From Bryobacteraceae bacterium (GTDB taxonomy: Bacteria > Acidobacteriota > Terriglobia > Bryobacterales > Bryobacteraceae): a DNA stretch of 64,000 nt. The notes beneath the pieces are model-generated. The model was given only the letters and a program-made list of their open reading frames with translations. It was not told the origin of the DNA and made no database searches. A program made the position numbers and the translations under genes. Where the stretch lies: the NCBI GenBank assembly GCA_025055455.1, contig JANWXD010000011.1, positions 38,799-102,798 of the forward strand. Direction: 5' to 3'. This document shows positions 26,175-33,164 of this stretch, piece after piece. The stretch's first letter is position 1; every line of letters begins with the position of its first letter.

Positions 26175-26333
26175 CTACCGTTTCCGCTGGCCCTTGGCCA
26201 TTTTCTTGACTTTTTTCTTGTGGGCGCCGCGCGGCACGTCGGGCGGCCGCTTCTGCTTGGGCGGCGCATTCTTGCGCGCTTCCCGTTTGAGACGTTTCCG
26301 CTCGGCTCGGTCTTTGATGTGTTTGGTGTTCAT
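26175..26333 (-). CDS. Small highly basic protein coupled to the PcrA helicase
   Basis: A 52-residue ORF begins MNTKHIKDRAERKRLKREAR and ends KKKVKKMAKGQRKR; about half of the residues are Lys or Arg. Its ATG overlaps the helicase stop codon as ATGA, a standard coupling signal. I recognise no family. Such composition suits a nucleic-acid- or ribosome-binding protein, perhaps disordered. It is too short for many gene callers. Real expression is supported only by the overlap and by codon composition consistent with its neighbours. Confidence 0.6.
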   Translation of the reverse strand: MNTKHIKDRAERKRLKREARKNAPPKQKRPPDVPRGAHKKKVKKMAKGQRKR

Positions 26334-28621
26334 TCCTCGATGCTCAATCCAGCGTGTTTTTGGATCAGCTTTTTCAGACCGTAACCAGGAAAGTGTATCG
26401 TAAGCTTGGCGTCGTCGCCGTCTCCCTCTTTGCGCAGGACCGTGCCGCGGCCGTAACGGGGATGGCGGACGGTGACCCCCGGCGCGGGCAGGCGCCGGGG
26501 AGCTGGGGACGGCAAGACCGGCGCCGGGGCGGATCGCGGCGCCGGCGTCGCCCCTCGGTTGCGGGCGGCAAAGAACTCGCGGATGTGCTCGACGGAGTTG
26601 TACGTCTTGCCGGGGTAGGCGGCGCGTTGGGCGCTGCGCCGCACTTCGAAGGACTCCACGAACAGGTCCGGACCGGCCCAGGCAGGCGCGCTCAAGTCTT
26701 CGGTCAGGTGCGGCGGAACCTCTGCGAGAAAACGCGAGGGGGGGCGGGCCTCCGGCTCGCCGGCCGCGAAGCGGCGGCGCTCGCGCGCCCAGGTCAGGAT
26801 GAGGCGTTTCTGCGCGCGGGTCATGCCCACGTAGCACAAGCGGCGCTCCTCCTCCAGCAGGGCCGGATCCTGAAGCGAGCGCATGTGCGGGAACAATCCC
26901 TCCTCCATTCCCGCGATGAACACCACGGGGAATTCCAAACCTTTCGCGTTGTGCAAGGTCAGCAGCAGCACTTGGGCCCGCTCGTCCACGCTGTCGGCCT
27001 CCGAGACGAGAGCGGCGTGATCGAGAAAAGCGGCGATGTCCTCTCCCCGCTCGGCGGCTTCCGCCGCGGCGTTGACCAGCTCTTCCAGGTTCTCGCGGCG
27101 GGTCTCCGATTCCGGGGTGCCATCCTCGAGCATGCGCAGGTATCCGGTGCGCTCCAAAATCAGCCGCAGTACGGCGTCGACAGTTTGCGAAGCCGCGGCC
27201 TCTCGGAGTTCCTGAATCAGGTTACGAAAGGCTTGCAGCGCGGCTGCGGCCCGTAATGGCAGGAGGTGGTCTCGCAGCATCTGCTCGATGGCGTCCCACA
27301 GGCTCAGGCCGTGCTGGCCGGCGTAGCGCTCGATCTGTTCCACGGTGGTTTTGCCGATGCCGCGGGCTGGGGTGTTGATGATGCGCAGGAGGCTCACCGA
27401 GTCCCGGGGCGCCAGCAGAAGCTTCAAATAGGCGAGCACGTCCTTGATTTCGGCCCGCTGGTAGAAGCTGAAGCCCCCGACCACCAGGTAGTTGCGGCCA
27501 TAACGGCGCAGCGCCTCCTCGATCTGCCGCGACTGGGCGTTGGTGCGGTAGAGCACGGCGACGCGCGTGTGCGGATCGGCGCGAAAGAGGCGCTCGATCG
27601 TGTCGGCGATGAAGAGAGCCTCCTGTTCGCCGTCGGCGGCCTCGAACAAACCGATGCGCTCGCCCGGCGGGGCTTCGGTCCACAGCCACTTGCCGATGCG
27701 TTGCGTGTTGCGGGCCACCACCGCACTGGCCGCCTCCAGGATATTGCCTGTCGAACGGTAGTTCTGTTCGAGGCGGATGATCCGGGCCTCGGGGAAATCG
27801 CGTTCGAAATCGAGAATGTTGCGGATGTCAGCGCCCCGCCAGCCATAGATGGACTGGTCCTCGTCTCCCACAGCGCACACGTTGCGGTGTTGCTCGGACA
27901 GCAGCCGCACCAGCTCGTACTGCGTGCGATTGGTGTCCTGGTACTCGTCGATCAGCAGGAAGCGGAACCGTTCGTTGTATCGGCGGCGTACGGTCTCATC
28001 TTGCCGAAGGAGGCGCACGGTCTCGAGCAGCAGATCGTCGAAGTCCAGCGCGTTGGCCTGCCGAAGCCGATCTTCGTACTCCTCGTAGACCAGGGCCAGC
28101 CGCGACATGCGCGGGTCGGTCGAGGCCTGGTACAGGTCCGCCGGAGTTTGCTGGTGGTTTTTCGCGAAGCTGATGCGGGAAAGTACGGCCCGATAGGGCA
28201 TGAACTTTTCATCGAGGCCGTGGCGGCGGAACACCGCCTTGACGACCGCGAGCTGATCGTCTTCGTCGTAGATGGTGAAGGCTGTGGTGAACCCCGGGCG
28301 CCAGGTTGCCAAGGAGGCGCCGTCGCGACGCAGGAGGCGCACACAGAAGGAGTGAAAGGTAGAGACCCAAGGCCGATTCCCCAAGTGAGCCTCGCCGAGG
28401 AGCGCCGCCACACGCCCCGCCATCTCCTCGGCGGCCTTGTTGGTGAACGTAACAGCGAGGATCGCCGAGGCCGGAATGCGCCGGGACCCGATCAGATGGG
28501 CGATGCGGTGAGTGATCACCCGGGTCTTGCCGCTTCCAGCTCCAGCCAGGATCAGCAAGGGCCCTTCGCCGTGGCGCACCGCCTCCTGCTGGGCGGGGTT
28601 CAATCCCGCTAGGAAGTCCAT
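26330..28621 (-). CDS. pcrA: ATP-dependent DNA helicase PcrA/UvrD
   Basis: The 763-residue superfamily-1 helicase contains Walker A AGAGSGKT (residues 26-33), motif Ia VTFTNKAAEEM, motif II LIDEYQDTNRTQYE, motif III GDEDQSIYGWRGAD, motif IV VLYRTNAQSRQIEEAL and motif V LTLHNAKGLEFPVVFI, plus the C-terminal VRHPRYGRGTVL region found in PcrA. It unwinds DNA 3'-5' in nucleotide-excision repair and removes obstacles to replication. The ATG at 28621 (MDFLAGLNPAQQEAV) gives the family start; longer in-frame reading is upstream noise. A minus-strand TAGAAT lies about 20 nt before the start and may be the -10 element. Confidence 0.95.
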   Translation of the reverse strand: MDFLAGLNPAQQEAVRHGEGPLLILAGAGSGKTRVITHRIAHLIGSRRIPASAILAVTFTNKAAEEMAGRVAALLGEAHLGNRPWVSTFHSFCVRLLRRDGASLATWRPGFTTAFTIYDEDDQLAVVKAVFRRHGLDEKFMPYRAVLSRISFAKNHQQTPADLYQASTDPRMSRLALVYEEYEDRLRQANALDFDDLLLETVRLLRQDETVRRRYNERFRFLLIDEYQDTNRTQYELVRLLSEQHRNVCAVGDEDQSIYGWRGADIRNILDFERDFPEARIIRLEQNYRSTGNILEAASAVVARNTQRIGKWLWTEAPPGERIGLFEAADGEQEALFIADTIERLFRADPHTRVAVLYRTNAQSRQIEEALRRYGRNYLVVGGFSFYQRAEIKDVLAYLKLLLAPRDSVSLLRIINTPARGIGKTTVEQIERYAGQHGLSLWDAIEQMLRDHLLPLRAAAALQAFRNLIQELREAAASQTVDAVLRLILERTGYLRMLEDGTPESETRRENLEELVNAAAEAAERGEDIAAFLDHAALVSEADSVDERAQVLLLTLHNAKGLEFPVVFIAGMEEGLFPHMRSLQDPALLEEERRLCYVGMTRAQKRLILTWARERRRFAAGEPEARPPSRFLAEVPPHLTEDLSAPAWAGPDLFVESFEVRRSAQRAAYPGKTYNSVEHIREFFAARNRGATPAPRSAPAPVLPSPAPRRLPAPGVTVRHPRYGRGTVLRKEGDGDDAKLTIHFPGYGLKKLIQKHAGLSIEE

Positions 28622-28756
28622 GGAAATCAGAGGCCTTTTGATTCTACCACGCCCCAGTCTCCGCCTTTGCGACTGTCGGATCCGGAAACCTGTGATACCC
28701 CCAATTACTCCATGCGATACCCGCAAATTAGCTCAGACGAATTCGCTTAGGGGTTA

Positions 28757-28786
28757 TTGCAGTTCGACCTATGGTTCTAGTACAAC
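28757..28786 (+). promoter_or_regulatory. Possible promoter before a 51-codon ORF
   Basis: TTGCAG (28757-28762), 18-nt spacer, TACAAC (28781-28786). It lies 7 nt before the ATG of the small ORF at 28793, so a transcript from it would be nearly leaderless. Confidence 0.4.
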
Positions 28787-28792
28787 TAGGAC

Positions 28793-28948
28793 ATGGCGAA
28801 GCAAAATCCCTCCCCCACGTTCAAGCAAAGCCCAGAAGGAGAACTCCGCTACCTGTACCTGCGCTGGTTGCTGCTGGAGAACCTCATCCGCTCCATCGAG
28901 TTATACGCCATGGTGGGCGGCAAGAACCGGCAGCGCCGCACGGCTTGA
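28793..28948 (+). CDS. Small hypothetical protein (51 aa)
   Basis: A 51-residue ORF between the divergent pcrA and the ECF sigma gene: MAKQNPSPTFKQSPEGELRY, then LYLRWLLLENLIRSIELYAM, and a basic end (VGGKNRQRRTA). The central segment is amphipathic helical with Leu/Ile/Tyr spacing that looks constrained rather than random. I know no family for it. The region 28622-29082 otherwise holds only promoters. Support is moderate: good length-to-composition balance and a nearby promoter, but no clear ribosome site. Confidence 0.45.
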   Translation: MAKQNPSPTFKQSPEGELRYLYLRWLLLENLIRSIELYAMVGGKNRQRRTA

Positions 28949-29005
28949 CTCTGTCGGCCTATTCTTGCGCAGCCGCGAACCACTTTGATTTTCCTGGACT
29001 TGGCG

Positions 29006-29032
29006 TGTAACCTGGGGACAGGGAGCCGCGCC
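29006..29032 (+). promoter_or_regulatory. ECF-type promoter candidate, possibly autoregulatory
   Basis: TGTAAC, a 17-nt spacer, then CGCC, about 50 nt before the ECF sigma gene. The -35 AAC motif and spacing resemble promoters recognised by ECF sigma factors (Bacillus sigma-X uses TGTAAC-N17-CGAC). Self-activation of the sigma operon is inferred. Confidence 0.45.
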
Positions 29033-29082
29033 TTTGCAAGCGAGGCTGGAGGCGGCCTCGGAATGCCGGCCATGCTAGCCGC

Positions 29083-29679
29083 ATGCTGGTCGATTTCGCA
29101 CTCGTTGAACGCGCACGAGCCGGAGACGACGAGGCCTTCAGCCAAATTGTTGGCGCGTACCGCAAGCGGGTTCTCGGGACGATCGCCCGGCTGATTGGCA
29201 GACCGGAAGACGTCGAGGATGTAGGGCAGCAGGTTTTCCTCCGGCTGTACTTATCGCTGAACCAGTTGCGGTCGCCAGAGGTTTTTGAGCCGTGGCTGTA
29301 CCGGCTGACGGCCAACGCGGCCTACGATTATTTGCGCCGGCAACGCCGGCGGGTAGAGTCGCGCCTGGCGGACCTCAGCGAGCAGCAGGTAATCATGGCG
29401 GATGCGGCGGCGGGCCTCAAGCAGCTCGAAGAGGAGCAGGAACGGGCTCGCGTGCGGGAGCTGGTCCAGGCGCTGCTCCGCTCGGTCTCCGAAGAGGATC
29501 GGATTTTGCTGCTGCTCAAAGAGGTCGAGGGGTTGTCGTTGAAGGACCTGGAAAAGATTTATCATGTGAACGAGAACGCTCTGAAGGTCAGGTTGTTCCG
29601 GGCGCGGCAGCGGGTTTTGAGGGCGCTGGCCGACAAACAGTCTCCGTCAGCGGCTCGGAAAGCGACGGGTAGGGGGTGA
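29083..29679 (+). CDS. ECF-type RNA polymerase sigma factor (sigma-24 family)
   Basis: The 198-residue protein has region 2 (DDEAFSQIVGAYRKRVLGTIARLIGRPEDVEDVGQQVFLRLY, then FEPWLYRLTANAAYDYLRRQRRR) and region 4 (LLKEVEGLSLKDLEKIYHVNENALKVRLFRARQRVL), with no region 3, as expected of ECF sigma factors. It would redirect RNA polymerase to stress or envelope genes. The next two genes encode a membrane protein with one helix and a Spy-like periplasmic protein, matching an envelope-stress regulon operon. The GTG of the next gene begins 3 nt after the stop. Confidence 0.92.
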   Translation: MLVDFALVERARAGDDEAFSQIVGAYRKRVLGTIARLIGRPEDVEDVGQQVFLRLYLSLNQLRSPEVFEPWLYRLTANAAYDYLRRQRRRVESRLADLSEQQVIMADAAAGLKQLEEEQERARVRELVQALLRSVSEEDRILLLLKEVEGLSLKDLEKIYHVNENALKVRLFRARQRVLRALADKQSPSAARKATGRG

Positions 29680-29682
29680 ACG

Positions 29683-30036
29683 GTGTTGAGGCATACGGAG
29701 AACTTCGAGCCCGAATGGCTCGAACGCCAGCTCGATGAGCTGTTTGCAGCATACCGGCAGGCGTGTCCCGACCCGGAGCCCACGGCGTCTTTTGTGCCCG
29801 GTGTGTGGCGGCTCATCGAGGGTCGGCGGGAGGCGACATCCCGGTTGTGCCGATGGGCTCAGGCCTTTGTGGGCGCTGCGGCGCTGGCGTGCCTGGTCCT
29901 AGGCCTCTTGTTGAACGTCGCCGCGCCCGGCGGCGTGTTCAGCCGGGCCACGTATGTCGAGGCGCTGGCGGAAGAAAATCCCCCGGAAGTGCAGCTCTAC
30001 GCCACGGCGTTTCCAAACGAGAACGGTCTGCGATGA
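29683..30036 (+). CDS. Single-pass membrane protein, probable anti-sigma-like partner
   Basis: The 117-residue protein starts at GTG 29683. Its N-terminal half is soluble (ENFEPEWLERQLDELFAAYRQACPDPEP), followed by one membrane helix (AQAFVGAAALACLVLGLLLN, residues 59-78) and a short periplasmic tail. It sits directly after an ECF sigma gene, the normal place for an anti-sigma factor. No zinc-binding HxxxCxxC anti-sigma signature is visible, so the role is inferred from position and topology. Its stop overlaps the start of the next gene (ATGA). Confidence 0.65.
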   Translation: MLRHTENFEPEWLERQLDELFAAYRQACPDPEPTASFVPGVWRLIEGRREATSRLCRWAQAFVGAAALACLVLGLLLNVAAPGGVFSRATYVEALAEENPPEVQLYATAFPNENGLR

Positions 30037-30437
30037 ACTCCTCGCGCCTTCGCGTGGCTCTGTACCTGCTGTTGGTGTTCGTGAGCGGGGTGGTTGTGGG
30101 CGCGCTGGGCCACCGCTTCTGGGCCCTGCAGCAGGTGGAGGCCCGCCCCCGCAACCCGCAAGAGTTTCGTCGCCGTTACGTGGAGGAGATGCGGACGCGG
30201 CTCCAGCTGACCGAAGAGCAGCTCCGGAAGCTGAACGCGATTCTGGACGTCACCGACGCCCGGTTCCGACAGGTGCGGGAACGCATGCGGCCGGAGATGA
30301 ATGCGATTCAGGAAGAGCACGCCAACCAGGTGCGGGCGATTCTCACCGACGAGCAGCGGCAGGAATACGAGAAGCTGCGCGCCGAAATGGAGCGCAAACG
30401 CAAGAAAAACGGGCACCCGCGTGGGCTGCGTCCCTGA
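30033..30437 (+). CDS. Spy/CpxP-like periplasmic protein
   Basis: The 134-residue product has an N-terminal anchor or signal helix (LRVALYLLLVFVSGVVVGALG) followed by an all-helical, charged body (RRRYVEEMRTRLQLTEEQLR, LNAILDVTDARFRQVRERMR, AILTDEQRQEYEKLRAEMER). The L(T/S)xEQ repeats are those of the Spy/CpxP/ZraP heavy-metal-sensor fold, LTxxQ-type. Such proteins act as periplasmic chaperones or modulate envelope-stress signalling. It ends the sigma operon and converges on rpmE. Confidence 0.8.
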   Translation: MNSSRLRVALYLLLVFVSGVVVGALGHRFWALQQVEARPRNPQEFRRRYVEEMRTRLQLTEEQLRKLNAILDVTDARFRQVRERMRPEMNAIQEEHANQVRAILTDEQRQEYEKLRAEMERKRKKNGHPRGLRP

Positions 30438-30440
30438 CCC

Positions 30441-30677
30441 TTACGAGGCCGGTTCGGGCTGACGATTTTTCTCGGCAGCCTTGCGGTAGCGGCGCTGGAA
30501 GCGATCCACACGTCCTTCCGTATCCACCAGCTTCTGGCGTCCCGTGAAGAAGGGGTGGCATCTGGAACAAATCTCGACGCGTATGTCGCCTTTGTGCGTG
30601 GACCGCGTGCGGAAGCTGTTGCCGCAGGCGCAAATGACGTTGACTTCGTGGTACGCAGGGTGAATCCCAGCCTTCAT
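30441..30677 (-). CDS. rpmE: 50S ribosomal protein L31 (zinc-binding form)
   Basis: The 78-residue protein [19 protein letters not shown] carries the four cysteines of the zinc-binding (C+) L31 form: CAC near residues 16-18 and CSRC near 37-40, with the family [20 protein letters not shown]. It joins the large and small ribosomal subunits. A TATACT box lies about 40 nt upstream and a strong hairpin separates it from the tiny ORFs before it, so it likely has its own promoter. Confidence 0.97.
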   Translation of the reverse strand: MKAGIHPAYHEVNVICACGNSFRTRSTHKGDIRVEICSRCHPFFTGRQKLVDTEGRVDRFQRRYRKAAEKNRQPEPAS

Positions 30678-30718
30678 GGCTCGCCGCAGGTTTCCCTTTC
30701 TCCGAGGCGTGAACTCTT

Positions 30719-30724
30719 AGTATA
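30719..30724 (-). promoter_or_regulatory. Putative -10 element for rpmE
   Basis: TATACT on the minus strand, about 40 nt before the rpmE ATG. A -35 match is poor (TTGTCG at a 19-nt spacing), so only the -10 is convincing. Confidence 0.4.
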
Positions 30725-30748
30725 CCAACCCCGTGCCGGAAGACGACA

Positions 30749-30789
30749 ATCCCCGGAGAGCCCGCTCGATGCGGCGGCTCTCCGGGGAT
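30749..30789 (-). terminator. Strong hairpin between the tiny-ORF unit and rpmE
   Basis: ATCCCCGGAGAGCC pairs perfectly with GGCTCTCCGGGGAT (14-bp stem, 13-nt loop). It lies 25 nt after the stop of the second tiny ORF and 72 nt before rpmE. The following minus-strand sequence (TGTCGTCTTCC) is only weakly T-rich. It may be a terminator or an RNA-stability element for the micro-operon. Confidence 0.6.
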
Positions 30790-30814
30790 CGAGCGCTTAG
30801 GAGAATCCTGAGGC

Positions 30815-30883
30815 TCAGCGCACCGCGAAAGGCAGCCGGTCCACAGGAACTGTGGCTCTGCCACTGAACAGAGCCGACAACAT
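30815..30883 (-). CDS. Tiny ORF 2 of the micro-operon upstream of rpmE (22 aa)
   Basis: A 22-codon ORF, MLSALFSGRATVPVDRLPFA then VR, begins 14 nt after the stop of tiny ORF 1. It has no ribosome site of its own and would depend on reinitiation. It is preceded by promoter, Shine-Dalgarno and ORF 1, and followed by a strong hairpin. No family is recognised; it could be a peptide product or part of a leader. Evidence is the ordered arrangement, not similarity. Confidence 0.4.
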   Translation of the reverse strand: MLSALFSGRATVPVDRLPFAVR

Positions 30884-30897
30884 TGAGAACGGCCGCT

Positions 30898-30942
30898 CTA
30901 GGAGTCGGCCACCTCGCGCGGTTTTCTACTGTCAGATGTCAT
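30898..30942 (-). CDS. Tiny ORF 1 behind a maximal Shine-Dalgarno sequence (14 aa)
   Basis: A 14-codon ORF, MTSDSRKPREVADS, starts right after AAAGGAGGTGATCCAGC (30961-30945), which is complementary to 17 nt of the usual 16S rRNA 3' tail. The core GGAGG is 11 nt from the ATG, or 8 nt when GGAGGTGA is counted. The peptide is charged and contains no hydrophobic stretch. The combination of TTGACA promoter, extreme ribosome site, two tiny ORFs and hairpin points to a real expression unit, but the peptide's function is unknown. Confidence 0.42.
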   Translation of the reverse strand: MTSDSRKPREVADS

Positions 30943-30944
30943 CT

Positions 30945-30961
30945 GCTGGATCACCTCCTTT
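30945..30961 (-). promoter_or_regulatory. Ribosome binding site complementary to the full 16S 3' tail
   Basis: AAAGGAGGTGATCCAGC on the minus strand. Ordinary sites here match 4-7 nt of the anti-Shine-Dalgarno; this one matches 17. Read on the plus strand it equals GCTGGATCACCTCCTTT, the canonical end of 16S rRNA, but no other 16S sequence flanks it. Confidence 0.7.
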
Positions 30962-30978
30962 CTCAGTGTCGTGACCAC

Positions 30979-31006
30979 GCTATCAAGGCCCCGGCAGGCT
31001 TGTCAA
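30979..31006 (-). promoter_or_regulatory. Promoter of the tiny-ORF unit
   Basis: Perfect TTGACA (31006-31001), 16-nt spacer, GATAGC (30984-30979) on the minus strand, with a predicted start close to the extreme ribosome site. The -35 is consensus; the -10 is moderate. Confidence 0.5.
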
Positions 31007-31112
31007 CGGGCCGAACTTTCGCCACCTTCGGCCCGGCTCCCCCGGGGGAAGCTCCGGCTTCGGTCATCGGGCTGGGCCGGCCCGCCTGTGTTAGGCTCTC
31101 CATGAGAAGCTC

Positions 31113-32468
31113 ATGTGGAAGCGGGTTTGTTGTTTTGCCCTTCTGCTGGCCAGCGCGCTGTCGGGCGCGGAGTTCAAAGCGGGCGTGGCGCGCGTGCGCA
31201 TCACGCCCGAAGGGCCCATCTGGATGTCCGGCTACGCGAGCCGCAAGAAACCCTCCGAAGGCGTCATCCACGATCTGTGGGCCAAAGCGCTGGCGCTCGA
31301 GGACCGGCGCGGCAACCGTGTGGTAATCGTCACCACCGACCTGATCGGCCTGCCGCGCTCCCTCGCAGAGGCCGTGGCGGCGGAGGTGCAAAAGCGGTAC
31401 CGCCTGGAGCGGGCGCGGCTCCTGCTGAATGCCTCCCACACTCATACCGGTCCCATGGTGCGGGGCAATTTGACCCTGATGTTCGATTTGAGCGACGACG
31501 AGCAACGCAAGATTGAACGATACGGCCAGCGGCTCGCCGAAGATCTCGTGACGGTGATCGGCGCCGCCCTGGGTCGGCTCGTCCCCGCGCAACTCGCCTT
31601 CGGGCAAGGCACCGTGGGCTTTGCCGTAAATCGACGCGAGCCCACCGAGAAAGGCATCCGGCTGGGGGTGAACCCGAAGGGCCCCGTGGATCACTCCGTT
31701 CCGGTGCTGCGGGTGACGGACGCAAGCGGCAAGCTCGTGGCGGTCCTGTTTGGCTATGCGTGTCACACCACCACGCTCACGGGCGAGTTTTACCAGATCA
31801 GCGGCGACTACGCCGGCTTTGCGCAAATCGAGCTGGAGAAGACCTATCCGGAAGCCGCGGCCATGTTTCTGATGCTCTGCGGTGGGGATCAAAATCCGCA
31901 CCCGCGCAGCACGCTCGAGCTGGCCGAGCAGCACGGGCGGACGCTGGCCCAGGAAGTCGAGCGGGTGCTTTCCAACCGGCTGCGGCCGCTGCGAGGCCCC
32001 TTGCGGGCGGCCTTCCGCATCGTCGAGCCACAATTCGCTCCCCACACGCGGGAGACCTTCGAGCAGCGGTTGAACGATCCCCATCCGGTGCGGGCGCGCC
32101 ACGCCCGCGCCATGCTCGCCCTTTACGACGAGCGCCGGCCGATCCGGCGCATCCCGTATCCCGTGCAGGCGATCCGGTTCGGCGACACGCTCACGCTCGT
32201 GGCGCTGGGCGGCGAGGTGGTGGTGGACTACGCTTTGCGCATCAAGCGCGAGTACCCGGGCGAAGAGATCGTCGTGGCCGGCTATTCCAACGACGTGATG
32301 TGCTACATCCCGTCGCTGCGCGTGCTCAAGGAAGGCGGCTACGAAGCGGTGGACAGCATGCTGTACTACGGGCAGCCGGGCCCCTTCAGCGAAGACGTGG
32401 AGGAGATCGTCTTTTCAGGAATCTACGACGTGCTCAAACGCGTGGGCCGGAGGCCAGTGCGCCCGTGA
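31113..32468 (+). CDS. Secreted neutral/alkaline ceramidase-like hydrolase
   Basis: The 451-residue protein has a signal peptide (MWKRVCCFALLLASALSGAE) and the N-terminal neutral ceramidase fold: FKAGVARVRITPEGPIWMSGYASRK near the start, and the metal-site motif LLNASHTHTGP, followed by GYACHTTTL and SGDYAGFAQIELEK. True neutral ceramidases are longer, with a C-terminal immunoglobulin-like domain, which is missing here, so the protein belongs to the shorter ceramidase-like group common in Acidobacteria and Planctomycetes. Substrate is uncertain. Its stop overlaps the GTG of the phosphopantetheinyl transferase gene. Confidence 0.85.
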   Translation: MWKRVCCFALLLASALSGAEFKAGVARVRITPEGPIWMSGYASRKKPSEGVIHDLWAKALALEDRRGNRVVIVTTDLIGLPRSLAEAVAAEVQKRYRLERARLLLNASHTHTGPMVRGNLTLMFDLSDDEQRKIERYGQRLAEDLVTVIGAALGRLVPAQLAFGQGTVGFAVNRREPTEKGIRLGVNPKGPVDHSVPVLRVTDASGKLVAVLFGYACHTTTLTGEFYQISGDYAGFAQIELEKTYPEAAAMFLMLCGGDQNPHPRSTLELAEQHGRTLAQEVERVLSNRLRPLRGPLRAAFRIVEPQFAPHTRETFEQRLNDPHPVRARHARAMLALYDERRPIRRIPYPVQAIRFGDTLTLVALGGEVVVDYALRIKREYPGEEIVVAGYSNDVMCYIPSLRVLKEGGYEAVDSMLYYGQPGPFSEDVEEIVFSGIYDVLKRVGRRPVRP

Positions 32469-33121
32469 GCGCCCTTGCGTTGCCCCTCAACGAAGTGCAC
32501 GTCTGGAAGGCGCGCCTGGATCTGGACCCGGAGGAGTTGTCCCGGCTCGCGCAGACGCTTTCCACGGACGAGCAGGCCCGCGCGGCGCGGTACCGCTTCG
32601 AAGTGCACCGGCGGCGGTTCATCGCGGCGCGCGGCTGCCTGCGGCGCCTGCTGGCGCAGTATCTGGGATGCCAGGCGGCCGCGGTCCGCTTTCGGTACGG
32701 CCCGTCGGGAAAGCCCGCAGTGGTTTCGGAAGCCGACCTGCGCTTTAACGTTTCCCACTCCGACGACGTGGCGCTGTATGCCTTCGCGCAAGGCCGCGAA
32801 GTCGGCATCGACGTGGAGCGCATCCGCGAAACGACCGGTTGGGAGCGCATCGCCGGGCGCTACTTCACACCGGGGGAGCGGGCGCTGTTGGAAGCCGTGC
32901 CGCCAACACTGCGGGTGGCGGCGTTTTTCCAGCTTTGGACGCGCAAGGAGGCGTATCTGAAAGCTCGGGGGGAGGGGCTGCGGTTCGGCCGGTTGGAGGC
33001 CGAGCCAGACAACGACCCAGGATGGTGGGTGGTCGCGTTGGAAGCCCCGCTCGGTTATGCGGCCGCGCTGGCCGTGGAGGCGACGCCCCCGGTGCCGATG
33101 TTGCGCCGCATGTCCACCTGA
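32465..33121 (+). CDS. 4'-phosphopantetheinyl transferase, Sfp type
   Basis: The 218-residue protein shows the three conserved blocks of Sfp-type transferases: FRYGPSGKPAV (residues 76-86), FNVSHSDDVALYA (94-106) with GIDVERI (114-120, Mg-binding Asp and Glu), and WTRKEAYLKARGEGL (158-172). It transfers the phosphopantetheine arm from CoA to carrier proteins of polyketide, peptide or fatty acid synthases. GTG 32465 overlaps the previous stop (GTGA), so translation is coupled to the ceramidase-like gene, though the link is not obvious. No synthase gene is in the window. Confidence 0.9.
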   Translation: MSALALPLNEVHVWKARLDLDPEELSRLAQTLSTDEQARAARYRFEVHRRRFIAARGCLRRLLAQYLGCQAAAVRFRYGPSGKPAVVSEADLRFNVSHSDDVALYAFAQGREVGIDVERIRETTGWERIAGRYFTPGERALLEAVPPTLRVAAFFQLWTRKEAYLKARGEGLRFGRLEAEPDNDPGWWVVALEAPLGYAAALAVEATPPVPMLRRMST

Positions 33122-33164
33122 GGCCGGTTTACCGCCCGGCCTTTGAGGCGCTCCCAAATCGGAC

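Noticed and set aside
30941..30965. Remnant of a 16S rRNA gene
   Set aside because: Only 19 nt match and flanks do not resemble rRNA or its spacer; a strong ribosome site before a short ORF on the other strand explains it better, though not proven.
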